A DNA stretch of 62,614 nucleotides from Chara braunii. Taxonomy: Eukaryota; Streptophyta; Charophyceae; Charales; Characeae. The stretch is from contig BFEA01000054.1 in assembly GCA_003427395.1 (NCBI GenBank), positions 2,951,467 to 3,014,080 of the forward strand, read 5' to 3'. The translations under genes and the position numbers were made by a program. Every line of letters begins with the position of its first letter. Within the stretch, counting starts at the first letter, position 1. Positions 1-8,150 of this stretch are shown here, piece by piece. The notes under the pieces were generated by a model. The model did no database searches. It was not told the origin of the DNA and saw nothing but the letters and a program-made list of their open reading frames with translations.

Positions 1-80
<80 letters not shown>
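1..80. repeat. (AG)n microsatellite
   Basis: This is an uninterrupted AG dinucleotide run of 80 bases. It begins at the window edge, so its true length is unknown. Confidence 0.98.
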
Positions 81-82
<2 letters not shown>

Positions 83-425
83 GGTTTCAGGCTTTCTGCT
101 GGTTTGGCGTTGTGCAATGACTTGCTGATTTTTACTGCCGAGACCTGACTGCGAGGCTGTACAGTAACAGCGAGGGTTAGATTTGTAATTTTGTTTTTGT
201 CAGGGACTAACCGAGAGTTCAGTACTGAGGGAAATTTGTGAGGGACATATCTGTAATTTCTCAAAATAACAGGCCTACATTTCCCTTATGCCGCACTGCG
301 AATAGCAGGCTCAGGCTATCACTAGGACGGGAGGCCCTATGGCCTTGCCCCGTAGCATGAGAGCTTATAGCCTGGCAGGTAGAGGCCATAGAGACCAAAA
401 CTGAAACGGTACCGGTCGGTCCAGT
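81..425. other. No recognised feature
   Basis: Mixed-composition sequence lies between the AG run and a tandem duplication. I see no coding signal, RNA gene or clear repeat here. Confidence 0.5.
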
Positions 426-577
426 CCGTGTCCCTAACGCGAGCCCCCAACGCCCAGACGCGACCAGGAGCGTCACGTTAGCGCTGCGTTACCACAGCAC
501 TCCGTGTCCCTAACGCGAGCCCCCAACGCCCAGACGCGACCAGGAGCGTCATGTTAGCGCTGCGTTACCACAGCACT
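426..577. repeat. Two-copy 76-bp tandem repeat
   Basis: Two adjacent copies start at 426 and 502 with a period of 76 bases and differ at one position that I can see (cgtcacg versus cgtcatg). The unit is GC-rich. This looks like a recent local tandem duplication. Confidence 0.93.
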
Positions 578-799
578 AGCGCGATGCGCCTTCAGATTGT
601 GGTCAACAGCAGTCCTTTGGACGGCTAATGTGCCCGATCCCGTCGCAAGGATTGCTGCCAGTCTGGGGTGTGGCCGAGCCCATCTCGGCCGTGGCCCAAC
701 CATGGGGCTGTTTTTTTTTTGTTTTTTTTTTTTCCAGCTCCGGTGCGGCGCACTACCAAAAAAAAAAAAAAAACGGCCACGTGCCTGACTGAAATGCTA

Positions 800-920
800 G
801 AAAAGGAGAGCCCGAGTTTCAACTACAATTGAAACTTGGGCCCTGTCTAAACTGCTAAAACGCAGTTCGAAATGCAATTGCAAACTGTAACCCTGACTGC
901 GCCGTAGTTTTATCCTTTTT
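800..920 (+). repeat. Repeat R1, copy in left arm
   Basis: R1 is a repeat of about 120 bases seen at least six times in this window. It contains a self-complementary segment of the form GAGTTTCAA-N6-TTGAAACTC, then the motif ccctgactgcgccgtagttt. This copy is in plus orientation and forms part of the left foldback arm. The inverted copy is at about 2160-2290. Confidence 0.7.
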
Positions 921-1307
921 TTTTTTAATGGAACGAAGAGCATTTAAAAAAAAAAAAACGAAAACAAGAACCAAGACAAAAACCAAAAAACGAGGCAGGC
1001 CATTGGTTTCACCTTTGGTTTTGATTCATGTGTGAGGAATTCTGCTATGGGTGACATGAGCTAAACCGGCTGACACTTCCAGGATAACCCCGGGTGGAAT
1101 TGTCAGGTCCCCAGCCCCGAACAATGTTGATACAAAAACCAAGACAAAAACCAAAGACCTCTGAGGAGTTCCGGTAACGGCGACCGGACGAAACATGTCG
1201 GGTCATCCGCCTTGTAGCAGAAGTGGAAAGCAAAGTCTTTGTTTTGTTTTTGAAAAGGGCGATGGCCTTGAGCTGACCGGCCCCAGGCAATTCAGAAACA
1301 TTCCACC

Positions 1308-1386
1308 AAGTTCCTTCATCGGGATTTGAACTCTAGTCTATATTTCAACAGTTCATGGTTGTGCCCACTGAGCTAGGCTTTGGGCA
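1308..1386 (-). repeat. tRNA-like segment (SINE head or tRNA relic)
   Basis: Read on the minus strand, the sequence has a good A box (ctagctcagtggg, plus positions 1363-1375) and a B box (gagttcaaatccc, 1321-1333) at tRNA spacing. I could not draw a convincing anticodon arm, so it is probably the head of a tRNA-derived SINE or a degraded tRNA rather than a working tRNA gene. It lies in the spacer of the foldback element. Confidence 0.55.
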
Positions 1387-1794
1387 CGCACAAAAACTGC
1401 ATAATCATTCATGGAAGCCATCATTCATCAGTCACTCCGTCAACCAGTACACGACAGTCCAGAGGGACTTAGAATCAATGTCATCATGCATAGACCAGAT
1501 CCCACAGTGCGTTGACCAGAGGAAGAAGAGAGAGCCCATGAGAAGGGTTAGAAGAAGAGATAGGCACACTGCGACACGTCATCATCCTCTCGAACGTGAC
1601 AAAGGCTTAAACCACCAGTGCTTGGCCCAGCTATCGGCCGCGGAAAAAAGTAGAGTAGAAACGTTTCTAGTTGGGTGAATTTGGGCGCTCCTGTAGTGGC
1701 CCGTATGTTTCCTAAAATCGCGTAGCGTTAACGGGCACGACTTTAGGAAGTACTGGTGGTTTAAAAGCTCCTGTCGTCAATATCCGAGACCAAG
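1387..1794. other. Spacer of foldback element, nothing recognised
   Basis: This is non-repetitive sequence between the foldback arms. A 107-codon open stretch starts at 1355 but has no recognisable domain and overlaps the tRNA-like segment, so I do not call it a gene. Confidence 0.45.
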
Positions 1795-2159
1795 CTACAT
1801 GGCGGATGACCCGACATGTTTCGTCCAGTCGTCTTTACGGGAACTCCTCAGAGGTCTTTGGTTTTTGTCTTGTTTTTTGTTTTCGTTTTTTTTTTTTTTT
1901 TCCGTTTTTGTCTTGGTTTTTGTTTTCGTCCAGTCGTCGTTACTGGAACTTCTTATCAACATTGTTCGGGGCCGGGGACCTCACAATTCCACCCGGGGTT
2001 ATCCCGCCGGCTTAGCTCATGTCACCCATAGCAGAATTCCTCACACATGAATCAAAACCAAAGGTGAAACCAAAGGCCTGCCTGTTTTTTTGGTTTTTGT
2101 CTTGGTTCTTGTTTTCGTTTTTTTTTTAAATGCTCTTCATTCCATTAGGAAAAAAAAAG

Positions 2160-2290
2160 AGAAAACTACGGTGCAGTCAGGGTTACAGTTTGCAATTGCA
2201 TTTCGAACTGCGTTTTAGCAGTTTGGACAGGGCCCAAGTTTCAATTGCAGTTGAAACTCGGGCTCTCCTTTTCTCGCAGTTCAGTCAGGC
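2160..2290 (-). repeat. Repeat R1, copy in right arm
   Basis: This is the inverted counterpart of the 800-920 copy. It contains the same hairpin-forming segment with small differences and is followed by a T/C-rich tract at 2300-2420. Confidence 0.7.
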
Positions 2291-2299
2291 AAAGTGGCC

Positions 2300-2420
2300 G
2301 TTTTTTTTTTCTTTTCTTTTCTTTTCTTCTTTTTTTTTCTTCTTTTTTTTTCTTCTTTTTTTTTCTTCTTTTTTTTTTCTTTTTTTTCTTTTTTGCCTTC
2401 TTTTTTTTTTTTTTTTTGGG
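2300..2420. repeat. T-rich (TTCTTTT)n-like low complexity tract
   Basis: The tract is almost pure T with scattered C. Apparent poly-Phe reading frames here are low-complexity artefacts. Confidence 0.9.
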
Positions 2421-2479
2421 TCGCGCGCCGCACCATGCCGTGCCACGGCTGGGGAAAAAAAAAAAGAAAAAAAAGAAGA

Positions 2480-2560
2480 GAAAACTAGGGCGCGGTCAGG
2501 GTTTGAGTTTGAAAATACATTTCAAACTGCCGTTTTGGAGTCCAGTCCCCTCTGAAGTTC
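2480..2560 (-). repeat. Repeat R1 fragment
   Basis: The minus strand carries a partial R1 copy, with the ccctgacc-gcgccctagtttt motif and the adjacent segment that is palindromic around tttgaaa. Confidence 0.55.
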
Positions 2561-2699
2561 ACACTGCAGGCCAAACTCCGCCGTAGCCTGGCTGTGGCAG
2601 GGCAGAGTTTGTAACTGCAGTCTAGTCATCCACGTCGGAGGGCCAGGCCGTTTTCCAAAGAAAAAAAAGGAAAAACAAGAAGGGAAAAAAAAAGATCGT

Positions 2700-2825
2700 G
2701 GCCCTGTATCTTTCCATGTTCTACCGAAAGATTCACTCTCGGCTTCCATGATTGATCTCCAGATGTGCAAAACGAGAGTGAATCTTCCCTAGAACATGGA
2801 AAGATACAGCTCCATGATTTTGTCT
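2700..2825. repeat. Foldback repeat family M, copy 1
   Basis: Two inverted arms read tatctttccatgttcta...gattcactctc and gagagtgaatcttcc...agaacatggaaagata, with a short spacer containing agatgtgcaaaa. The arms are about 45 bases. The same arms recur at 2995-3118 and, singly or degraded, at 31140-31210, 54000-54110, 54595-54660 and 55170-55240. Confidence 0.75.
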
Positions 2826-2994
2826 TCTGAGCAACGGGAATACAGGGGCCCAGCCGGATACACGGGCTGACAACAACACTGAGGCCCTAGGGGAGACGTG
2901 CTGACAACAAGCCAGTTTCTTTTCTTTTTTTTTCTCTCTTTTTTTTTTCCTTCTCAGATTTCCGGACCTATGTGTGTCATCCTTGGGGCCTCGT

Positions 2995-3140
2995 GGCGGT
3001 GCATCTTTCCATGTTCTAGCGGAAGATTCACTCTCTTTTTGCCTGGCTCCACTGCTCTGGAAATGTGCAAAAAAGAGAGTGAATCTTCCTCTAGAACATG
3101 GAAAGATACAGCGCCATGATTTGTGTCTTTTGTGCATGTC
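2995..3140. repeat. Foldback repeat family M, copy 2
   Basis: This copy has the same two-arm structure as the first: catctttccatgttctag...gattcactctc, then gagagtgaatcttcc...agaacatggaaagata. The spacer reads tggaaatgtgcaaaaaa. The right-hand tail ggcgccatgattt-gtgtctttt also recurs in other copies. Confidence 0.75.
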
Positions 3141-3430
3141 AAAAATAGTGGGGCAAGGCCCTCTGTTTCTTTTGTTTTTTTCTTTCTTTTTTTTTTATAA
3201 ATAAATCTAGGCTCCGTCGCGTGGCTGGCCACGGCCGCGACGCATAGGCCACATCTGAGGTTAAAAAAAAGAGAGAGAGAGAGCATCTTGTCGCGTGGCT
3301 GGGCCACGGCTGCGATGCCTCGGCCACGTCCGAGATTAAAAGAAAAAAAAAAGAAAAAAAAAAAGGGAGGCCACATCTCGGACTGGACTGCAGTTGCAAA
3401 CTCGGCCTTATGACTTTTATGCATGTGAAC

Positions 3431-3535
3431 GGTTTCTACTGCAGTTGAAACGTGGGACCGTACTGGACTCCAAAAAGGCAGTTCGAAATGCATTTACAAA
3501 CTGCTTTAGTGACTGCGCCCTAGTTACCCCGCCCC
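3431..3535 (+). repeat. Repeat R1, diverged copy
   Basis: A plus-orientation R1 copy carries the gcagttcgaaatgca and gactgcgccctagtta segments. It is more diverged than the copies at 800 and 4006. Confidence 0.6.
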
Positions 3536-3540
3536 CAAGA

Positions 3541-3690
3541 AAAAACAGCCCCATGGTTGGGCCACGGTCGAGATGGGCTTGGCCACACCCCAGACTGGCC
3601 ACGGCCGAGATGTCTCCGCCACACCCCGGATTGGCCACGGCCGAGATGTCTCGGCCACACCCCAGATTGGCCAAGGCCAGGCCGCCCTAC
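3541..3690. repeat. Tandem GC-rich repeat of about 40 bp
   Basis: Three to four imperfect units of the form attggccacggccgagatg-tctcggccacacccc lie in tandem. A single inverted counterpart is at about 655-705 (gtctggggtgtggccgagcc). Related GC-rich pieces with cggccgcg cores occur at 3220-3335. Confidence 0.8.
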
Positions 3691-4005
3691 ACAATGGGAA
3701 CCTGGGTCTGTATTTCAACAGTGCAGGGATGGGAAACAAAAAAGGAACGAGGAACTATGAAGTGGAAGTTACACCAGTGCTTTGAGGAATGTATCTGGCC
3801 AGTATGTGAGGAACGTGAGACATGTCGTTTTCTTTGTTTTCTTTTTGTTGTGAGGTCCTTCTAGCGCCCTGCCAGCCAGAAGGGCGGATTCCACGCGAGG
3901 CAGCTAACTGCCTCGTTTCATTCAGTTCCAGACAAGTACTGTAGCATCCTGTATCGGACCACAATCACAGCATAAGGGATGCTTTTTTTTTTTTTTTTTT
4001 TTTTT
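3691..4005. other. Unassigned, with one perfect 8-bp hairpin
   Basis: No gene is visible. A perfect inverted repeat, cgaggcag-ctaa-ctgcctcg, lies at 3896-3915, and a T tract closes the interval near 3984-4004. Confidence 0.5.
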
Positions 4006-4133
4006 GACTGAACTGTTACCTAAAGGCAGCCCGAGTTTCAACTGCAATTGAAACTCGGGCCCTGTCTAAACTGCTAAAACGCAGTTTCAAATGCAATTAC
4101 AAAATGCTTTTGTGACTGCACGGTAGTTATCCC
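4006..4133 (+). repeat. Repeat R1, well-preserved copy with 10-bp hairpin
   Basis: The copy contains a perfect inverted repeat, cgagtttcaa-ctgcaa-ttgaaactcg, at about 4030-4056, followed by the conserved downstream half. It matches the 800-920 copy closely. Confidence 0.75.
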
Positions 4134-4433
4134 CCCCAAAAAAAAGCTCTTCATGATAAGGCTAATTCCCAACCAAATCAAAGACCTGTGGAATCTGGAC
4201 AGGACGGCGTTTCAGGCCTTTTTTTATTGTCAGTATAGTATTACGGGAACCCCCGTAGCAGCCACATCCGCGCTCAAGCCTCCAACGAGAGAACCCATGC
4301 GGGAGCTGCACCAACCAGCAGGTGCGATACCTGCTACAGCAGGTGGGCAATACCGTCCGGGGGGCAGCTGGTAGCATCAGGACCGAGCTTCTTCGATGGG
4401 CCAGTCACTGTGCCTAATGGTAGTAGAGATACA
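4134..4433. other. No recognised feature
   Basis: This is mixed sequence between an R1 copy and a foldback element. Short open frames are present on both strands, but none has a recognisable domain. Confidence 0.45.
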
Positions 4434-5360
4434 GGGCCTCGCTCCACTACTCTAGACTCCCGAAGTTCCGAGAATAACGCCTCTCTCCACTTACTCTAGA
4501 CTGGAACTCATGACAACACCCTTCAAGAGCTGTCAGAAAGAAAGCGCTCTCAAAGGGCACTCTCGATTTGTATAGAGTTCGCAGCCTGCAACGCTCAGGC
4601 CTTCTAGCGTCCTCCCTCCTACCCCCGCTCCGGCCTCTTTTTTTGCGAGTGTGCTTCCTGGCCTGACCATCAGAACGAGCTGGCTTTTCGCCAGTGTCCC
4701 TCCTGCCCCCGACCATTGGAACGAGCTGGCGCTGTCATCTATCGCTGTAGAAGGGCTGTCAGTAGCGCTGAGAAATTCGTGAGTGCTTCTATAGTTCTTG
4801 AGTCTGGAGTAAGGGCATCGTTCGACACTCCTCGGGGCATCCTCGGGCTCCGAGGATGAATCCTCGGAAACGTTTAGGGTTTTTGTCGTCTTCGTTCCAC
4901 TCATCCTCGGAGCATTGGTTTTAGGACTCATCCTCGGAGCAATATCAGAAAAATAAAAGGAAAAAAAAAAAGAAAAAAAGTTGTGCTTCAGGCTTTCAGC
5001 CAATAGGGTGCCGCCACGATCAGAATTCTCCGTTGTAACGTCTCGCTACGTGCATGTCCTCTCCTCTCCATGAAACACGGATCCTCGGGCTCCAAGGGAC
5101 CTCGCGAGGTCCCTTGGAGCCGAGGACGATTTGGCTGGGAAATCCTCAGAGCCCAAGGATTTGTCCTCGGAGTGTTTTCACATTTCTGTTCCGAAAATCG
5201 GCTCCGAGGACAGGTGGAACGACGACGGAATCCTCGGAATAGCGTCCCCAAGGAGTGTCGAACGATGCGCTAAGCGGAGCAATGATTCTTTTTTCAAGAG
5301 TTCTAGGCCTCTGACAGCTCTAGAAGCACTCACAAAGTCTAGTGTAGTGGAGCCAGACCC
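4434..5360. mobile_element. Foldback/long-TIR element, family T, copy 1
   Basis: The ends are inverted copies: gggcctcgctccactactct at 4434 and the matching tagtggagccagaccc at 5345-5360, continuing into inner inverted segments (gttcgacactcc at about 4822 against ggagtgtcgaac at about 5254). The interior is full of tcctcggagc-type palindromic blocks. Element length is about 927 bp. No transposase is seen. A second element with the same ends is at 5516-6426, which defines a family. Confidence 0.75.
5088..5121. repeat. Perfect 34-bp palindrome
   Basis: Positions 5088-5104 and 5105-5121 are exact reverse complements with no spacer, centred on ctcg|cgag. With a one-base bulge the symmetry extends outward to about 5083-5125. 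It lies in the middle of the family T foldback element and would extrude as a cruciform. Confidence 0.95.
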
Positions 5361-5515
5361 CCGAGCTGTAAGAACTTACAAGAGAAATCCTCATGGAATC
5401 TAGATGAGTAGGTGAGTGGGAAGAGACAACTGTTACCTCGGACACCCTCTTGCGCCTGGCCGGTGATGCGCTCGATTGGGTGGTCCACCCCCTTTTTTTT
5501 TCTAAGTAAGCTATA

Positions 5516-6426
5516 GGGTCTCGCTCCACTACTCTAGAAACAGGCCATTTCTTGAGCGCGGCACCGCTCCACTTACTCTAGACGCCAGGTCTGCAAATCG
5601 GGTTCTTGAGCTGTCAGTCTGCACTCACGAAAATGACGAGAATCCGTCGTCGCTCCACTACCTCATGAAATGCACTCACGAAAATGCTTTTTCTTGAGTT
5701 GTCAGAGCCTCCTCTCCCGTGGCACTCTTGACGGTTCAAGAGCGCCCGCCTGCAGCAGCGGGAATTTCGAGGGAGGCATCCAGGACCTTAGAAAGTTGAA
5801 CACTTTTTTTTGAAGTGCACCTGGAGTCTGGGCGGAAAACGCGTGCTGGCCGTGTCGTGTAGCTCTCCCGAAAAGCGGTCTCACATCCGAGAGGCCTTCT
5901 TGAGCTCGACCGTCTAGAGTAAGTGGGAGGTATGTTCTCTTTAAATTTTCGGTTTTTTCTCGAGTCTGACATCTCTAGACTCAGGGCCTCGTCACACCAA
6001 TGTCGAAAACGGCATTTTTGACTGTTTCTCCTCGCCACACAGCATGTCTAAATCCGAGATGTGAAAAAAAATCGGGAGCTTTCTGGGAAAGGGTTTTGAC
6101 ACCTCCTCTCCAGCAAGCCTCGTTTCTCAGCCTGCAACTTGGACATTTTCAACAGTCCTCCCATGGGATATCGAGTTCTTGCCCGAATGTCGAAAAGGAG
6201 AACAGACCAATGCGTGTCCTATCTTCACCCCAGTTTGTCTCTTTTGTGCATAGGACTTGTGAGTTCTTCACTTCGACATGTGTGGCGAAGAGTGTTTTTT
6301 TTCTGTCAAAAGAGGCATGGTCGATAATTTCCTGACATATGTCGAATGTCGTGATGTTTCTACATTGGTGTGGCGAGCCCTCACTCTCGAAAATGTTCAA
6401 GACTCTAGAGTAGTGGAGCGAGACCC
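5516..6426. mobile_element. Foldback/long-TIR element, family T, copy 2
   Basis: The left end gggtctcgctccactactct (5516) and the right end tctagagtagtggagcgaga (6404-6423, closing with ccc) are inverted. The flanks share ata (…ctata| and |atatt…), a possible short target duplication. Length is about 911 bp, almost the same as copy 1. The interior has no recognisable coding sequence, only short open frames. Confidence 0.75.
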
Positions 6427-6656
6427 ATATTCTTTGATACTTCTCTCATCTATCTCATCTTCTTGCCAGTACTTATCTATCTCATCCTCTCGCTGGACGC
6501 CCGGGCCGTTTCCTGGCTTGTATAATAATAAGGAAACATGATTTACAAAAACACAGAGAGACGACGGTTGGAAAAAAAAAAAAAAAGAAAAAAAAAAAAA
6601 AAAGAAAAAAAAAAAAAAGAAAAAGAAAAGAGAAGATGCTTGATAGGCTGTTCCGG
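6427..6656. other. A-rich tract and simple repeats
   Basis: This stretch holds ctcatctatctcatc-type repeats and a run of about 60 bases of A with scattered G (6571-6632). No gene is seen. Confidence 0.7.
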
Positions 6657-6834
6657 GGCCAATGTCCCACTAGCAGACTTGTGTTTCCTCAATGCCTGAA
6701 CCTGGACGAGGTTGTGGAGATGTGCAGAATGGCGGAGAGTTTCCTTAACCGTACGTCTCCACAAACATGTCCAGATTCAGGCGTTGAGGAAACACAAGAC
6801 CGCCACGGTAGTGGGACTTGGCCCTGGGGCCTCG
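6657..6834. repeat. Foldback MITE-like family F, copy 1
   Basis: The arms ggccaatgtcccactagcag...ttcctcaa and ttgaggaaacac...tagtgggacttggcc are inverted around a centre containing gtggagatgtgcagaa. Length is about 178 bp. The same arms build the adjacent copies at 6978-7258. Confidence 0.75.
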
Positions 6835-6838
6835 TTCC

Positions 6839-6950
6839 ACTACCTTCTTCCCCAATACAATGTACGGTCATTATAGCTGTATGTGAGTCACCTTTCAGTC
6901 TAGATACAGCTATAGTGACCCTACGTTGTATTCGGGCGAAGAAGTTAGCA
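6839..6950. repeat. MITE-like family C, copy 1
   Basis: This copy of about 110 bp has inverted ends actaccttcttcccc...gggcgaagaagttag and an inner palindromic core (tagctgtat...atacagcta). The family has three more copies in the window, at 7339-7440, 55009-55119 and 57967-58079. Confidence 0.75.
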
Positions 6951-6977
6951 GCTTTTTTTTTTTTATCAGCATTGAAT

Positions 6978-7258
6978 TTCCTCAACTCCCGAAGCTGGAG
7001 GCGTTAGTGGAGATGTGCAGAAAAGGGTGTTGAATTTCCTCAAACCACACATGTCCACAAACACATCCAGATTCGGGAGTCTCAACTCCACCCCGGGGCC
7101 AGGTCCCACTAGCAGAGTTGAGTTTCCTCAACGCATGAATCTGGAAGTGTGCGTGGATATGTGCAGAAATCGAGAGTTTTCTCAACCCCACATCTCCACG
7201 AACGCGTCCAGATTCAGGCGTTGAAGAAACTCAACGCTGCTAGTGGGACCTGGGCCCC
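6978..7258. repeat. Foldback family F, copies 2 and 3
   Basis: Copy 3 (7097-7256) is complete, running from ggccaggtcccactagcag...gagtttcctcaa to ttgaagaaactc...ctagtgggacctgggcc. Copy 2 (about 6978-7100) is degraded, with gaatttcctcaa arms and gatgtgcagaa in the centre. Confidence 0.7.
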
Positions 7259-7338
7259 GGTAGTGGGACAGCCCCCCTGCTGGAAAGTGTAGGCGCTCAC
7301 CGTTTTTTTTTTTCTTCTCTCATCTATCTCATTGTCTT

Positions 7339-7440
7339 GCTACCAAAACAACGCACCCTCATTATGGCTGTACCCGACTGAAAGATCGCTTCCATACATT
7401 CTTTATCAGGGTGCATTATGTTCGGGGGAAGAAGGTAGTA
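7339..7440. repeat. MITE-like family C, copy 2
   Basis: The inverted ends are acgcaccctcatta...cagggtgcattatgttcggg. The left terminus is eroded compared with the copies at 55009 and 57967. Confidence 0.7.
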
Positions 7441-7457
7441 CTCATCTATCTCATCCT

Positions 7458-7470
7458 CTCGGTTCTTTTT
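7458..7470. repeat. Left target-site duplication of the LINE
   Basis: The 13 bases ctcggttcttttt recur exactly at 52269-52281, at the 5' edge of the LINE remnant. Part of the match is T, where the tail begins, so eight bases (ctcggttc) are fully informative. Confidence 0.6.
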
Positions 7471-7489
7471 TTTTTTTTTTTTTTTTTTT

Positions 7490-7802
7490 AATAATCATCT
7501 TTGTATTTCAAATGAAGGACAGAGGCCCGGGAATACACCTCAACAATACAACCCGGTACTTGATACATGCTCGGGCCCTTACCCAGTTGTAGGCTCATGG
7601 AGACCAGGTTCAATGACTTTTCCCACAGTACTTCCCCTACCCACAGCAAAACGGAGGTTCCTTGCCGAACAGGATCTCCACATTCAAATTTTACTGAAAC
7701 GTTAGGGAATCCCGAACTCTTACCAAGTTACCTTTCTATTCCACAGATTTGCAGCTAGGAGTCCAGTCAGTAGTTCTATCATCGCTGTCAGTCCCTCTCA
7801 GC
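7490..7802 (-). other. LINE 3' untranslated region
   Basis: This is the sequence between the poly(A) tail and the last LINE codon. It carries no coding signal of its own. Confidence 0.5.
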
Positions 7803-8149
7803 TATGAGCTGTCGGCTATGGGAAGTGAAGATCCAGGACTGGGATGAAAACCCCATAACTGTTCTCCATAGAAGATCTTGTTATCTGTGGCTATCCCTGC
7901 CCACTTGAATGGGCGGGACCATTTCTTTTCGAATTTCTCCTTAGCTATCTCCTGAGCTCCAAGCTGCCTCCTGGTGCGAACCCAGTCTGCAGCAATTTCT
8001 GTTCTTATCGAGTGTCTAAAACTGGATATCAGAGATGAGAGAGATGGGTTAGAATTAAGGAATCTCCTGTCTTTCCTTGCTATCCATAACGACCAGAATG
8101 CTCTTCTTCTAAATTCCTGAGATATGGTGTCCGTGTGACGCGCTGGTAT
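7803..8149 (-). pseudogene. LINE ORF2 C-terminal part
   Basis: On the minus strand this segment reads a continuous frame beginning near RRAFWSLWIARKDRRFLNS and ending at a stop near 7803. It resembles the tail that follows the zinc-finger reverse-transcriptase region (zf-RVT) of plant L1-type ORF2. The upstream part of the same protein is at 49678-49787 and beyond, on the other side of element A, which interrupts this coding sequence. The assignment rests on position, strand and the arginine/tryptophan-rich character, and the family match is from memory. Confidence 0.6.
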
Positions 8150-8150
8150 A

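Larger units (their letters stand above)
757..2310. mobile_element. Foldback element with arms of about 450-510 bp
   Basis: The left arm (about 757-1215) and the right arm (about 1795-2310) are inverted copies. For example the segment at 1182-1213 around acatgtcgggtcatccgcc is the reverse complement of 1799-1830, and the block at 1030-1130 matches 1968-2040. The right arm contains an extra T-rich duplication of about 90 bases near 1860-1945. Weaker inverted similarity continues outward (about 735-750 against 2420-2445). Between the arms are about 580 bases holding a tRNA-like segment. No transposase is seen, so this is probably a non-autonomous foldback or long-TIR DNA element. Long A/T tracts interrupt both arms. 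Confidence 0.8.

Noticed and set aside
2130-2586. Open frames rich in Phe and Lys
   Set aside because: They are translations of T and A tracts inside a foldback arm, with no protein-like composition.
8130-8150. Target-site duplication for element A
   Set aside because: I compared the bases outside 8151 and 49677 and found no convincing 4-6 base direct repeat. The boundaries may be off by a few bases or the site mutated.
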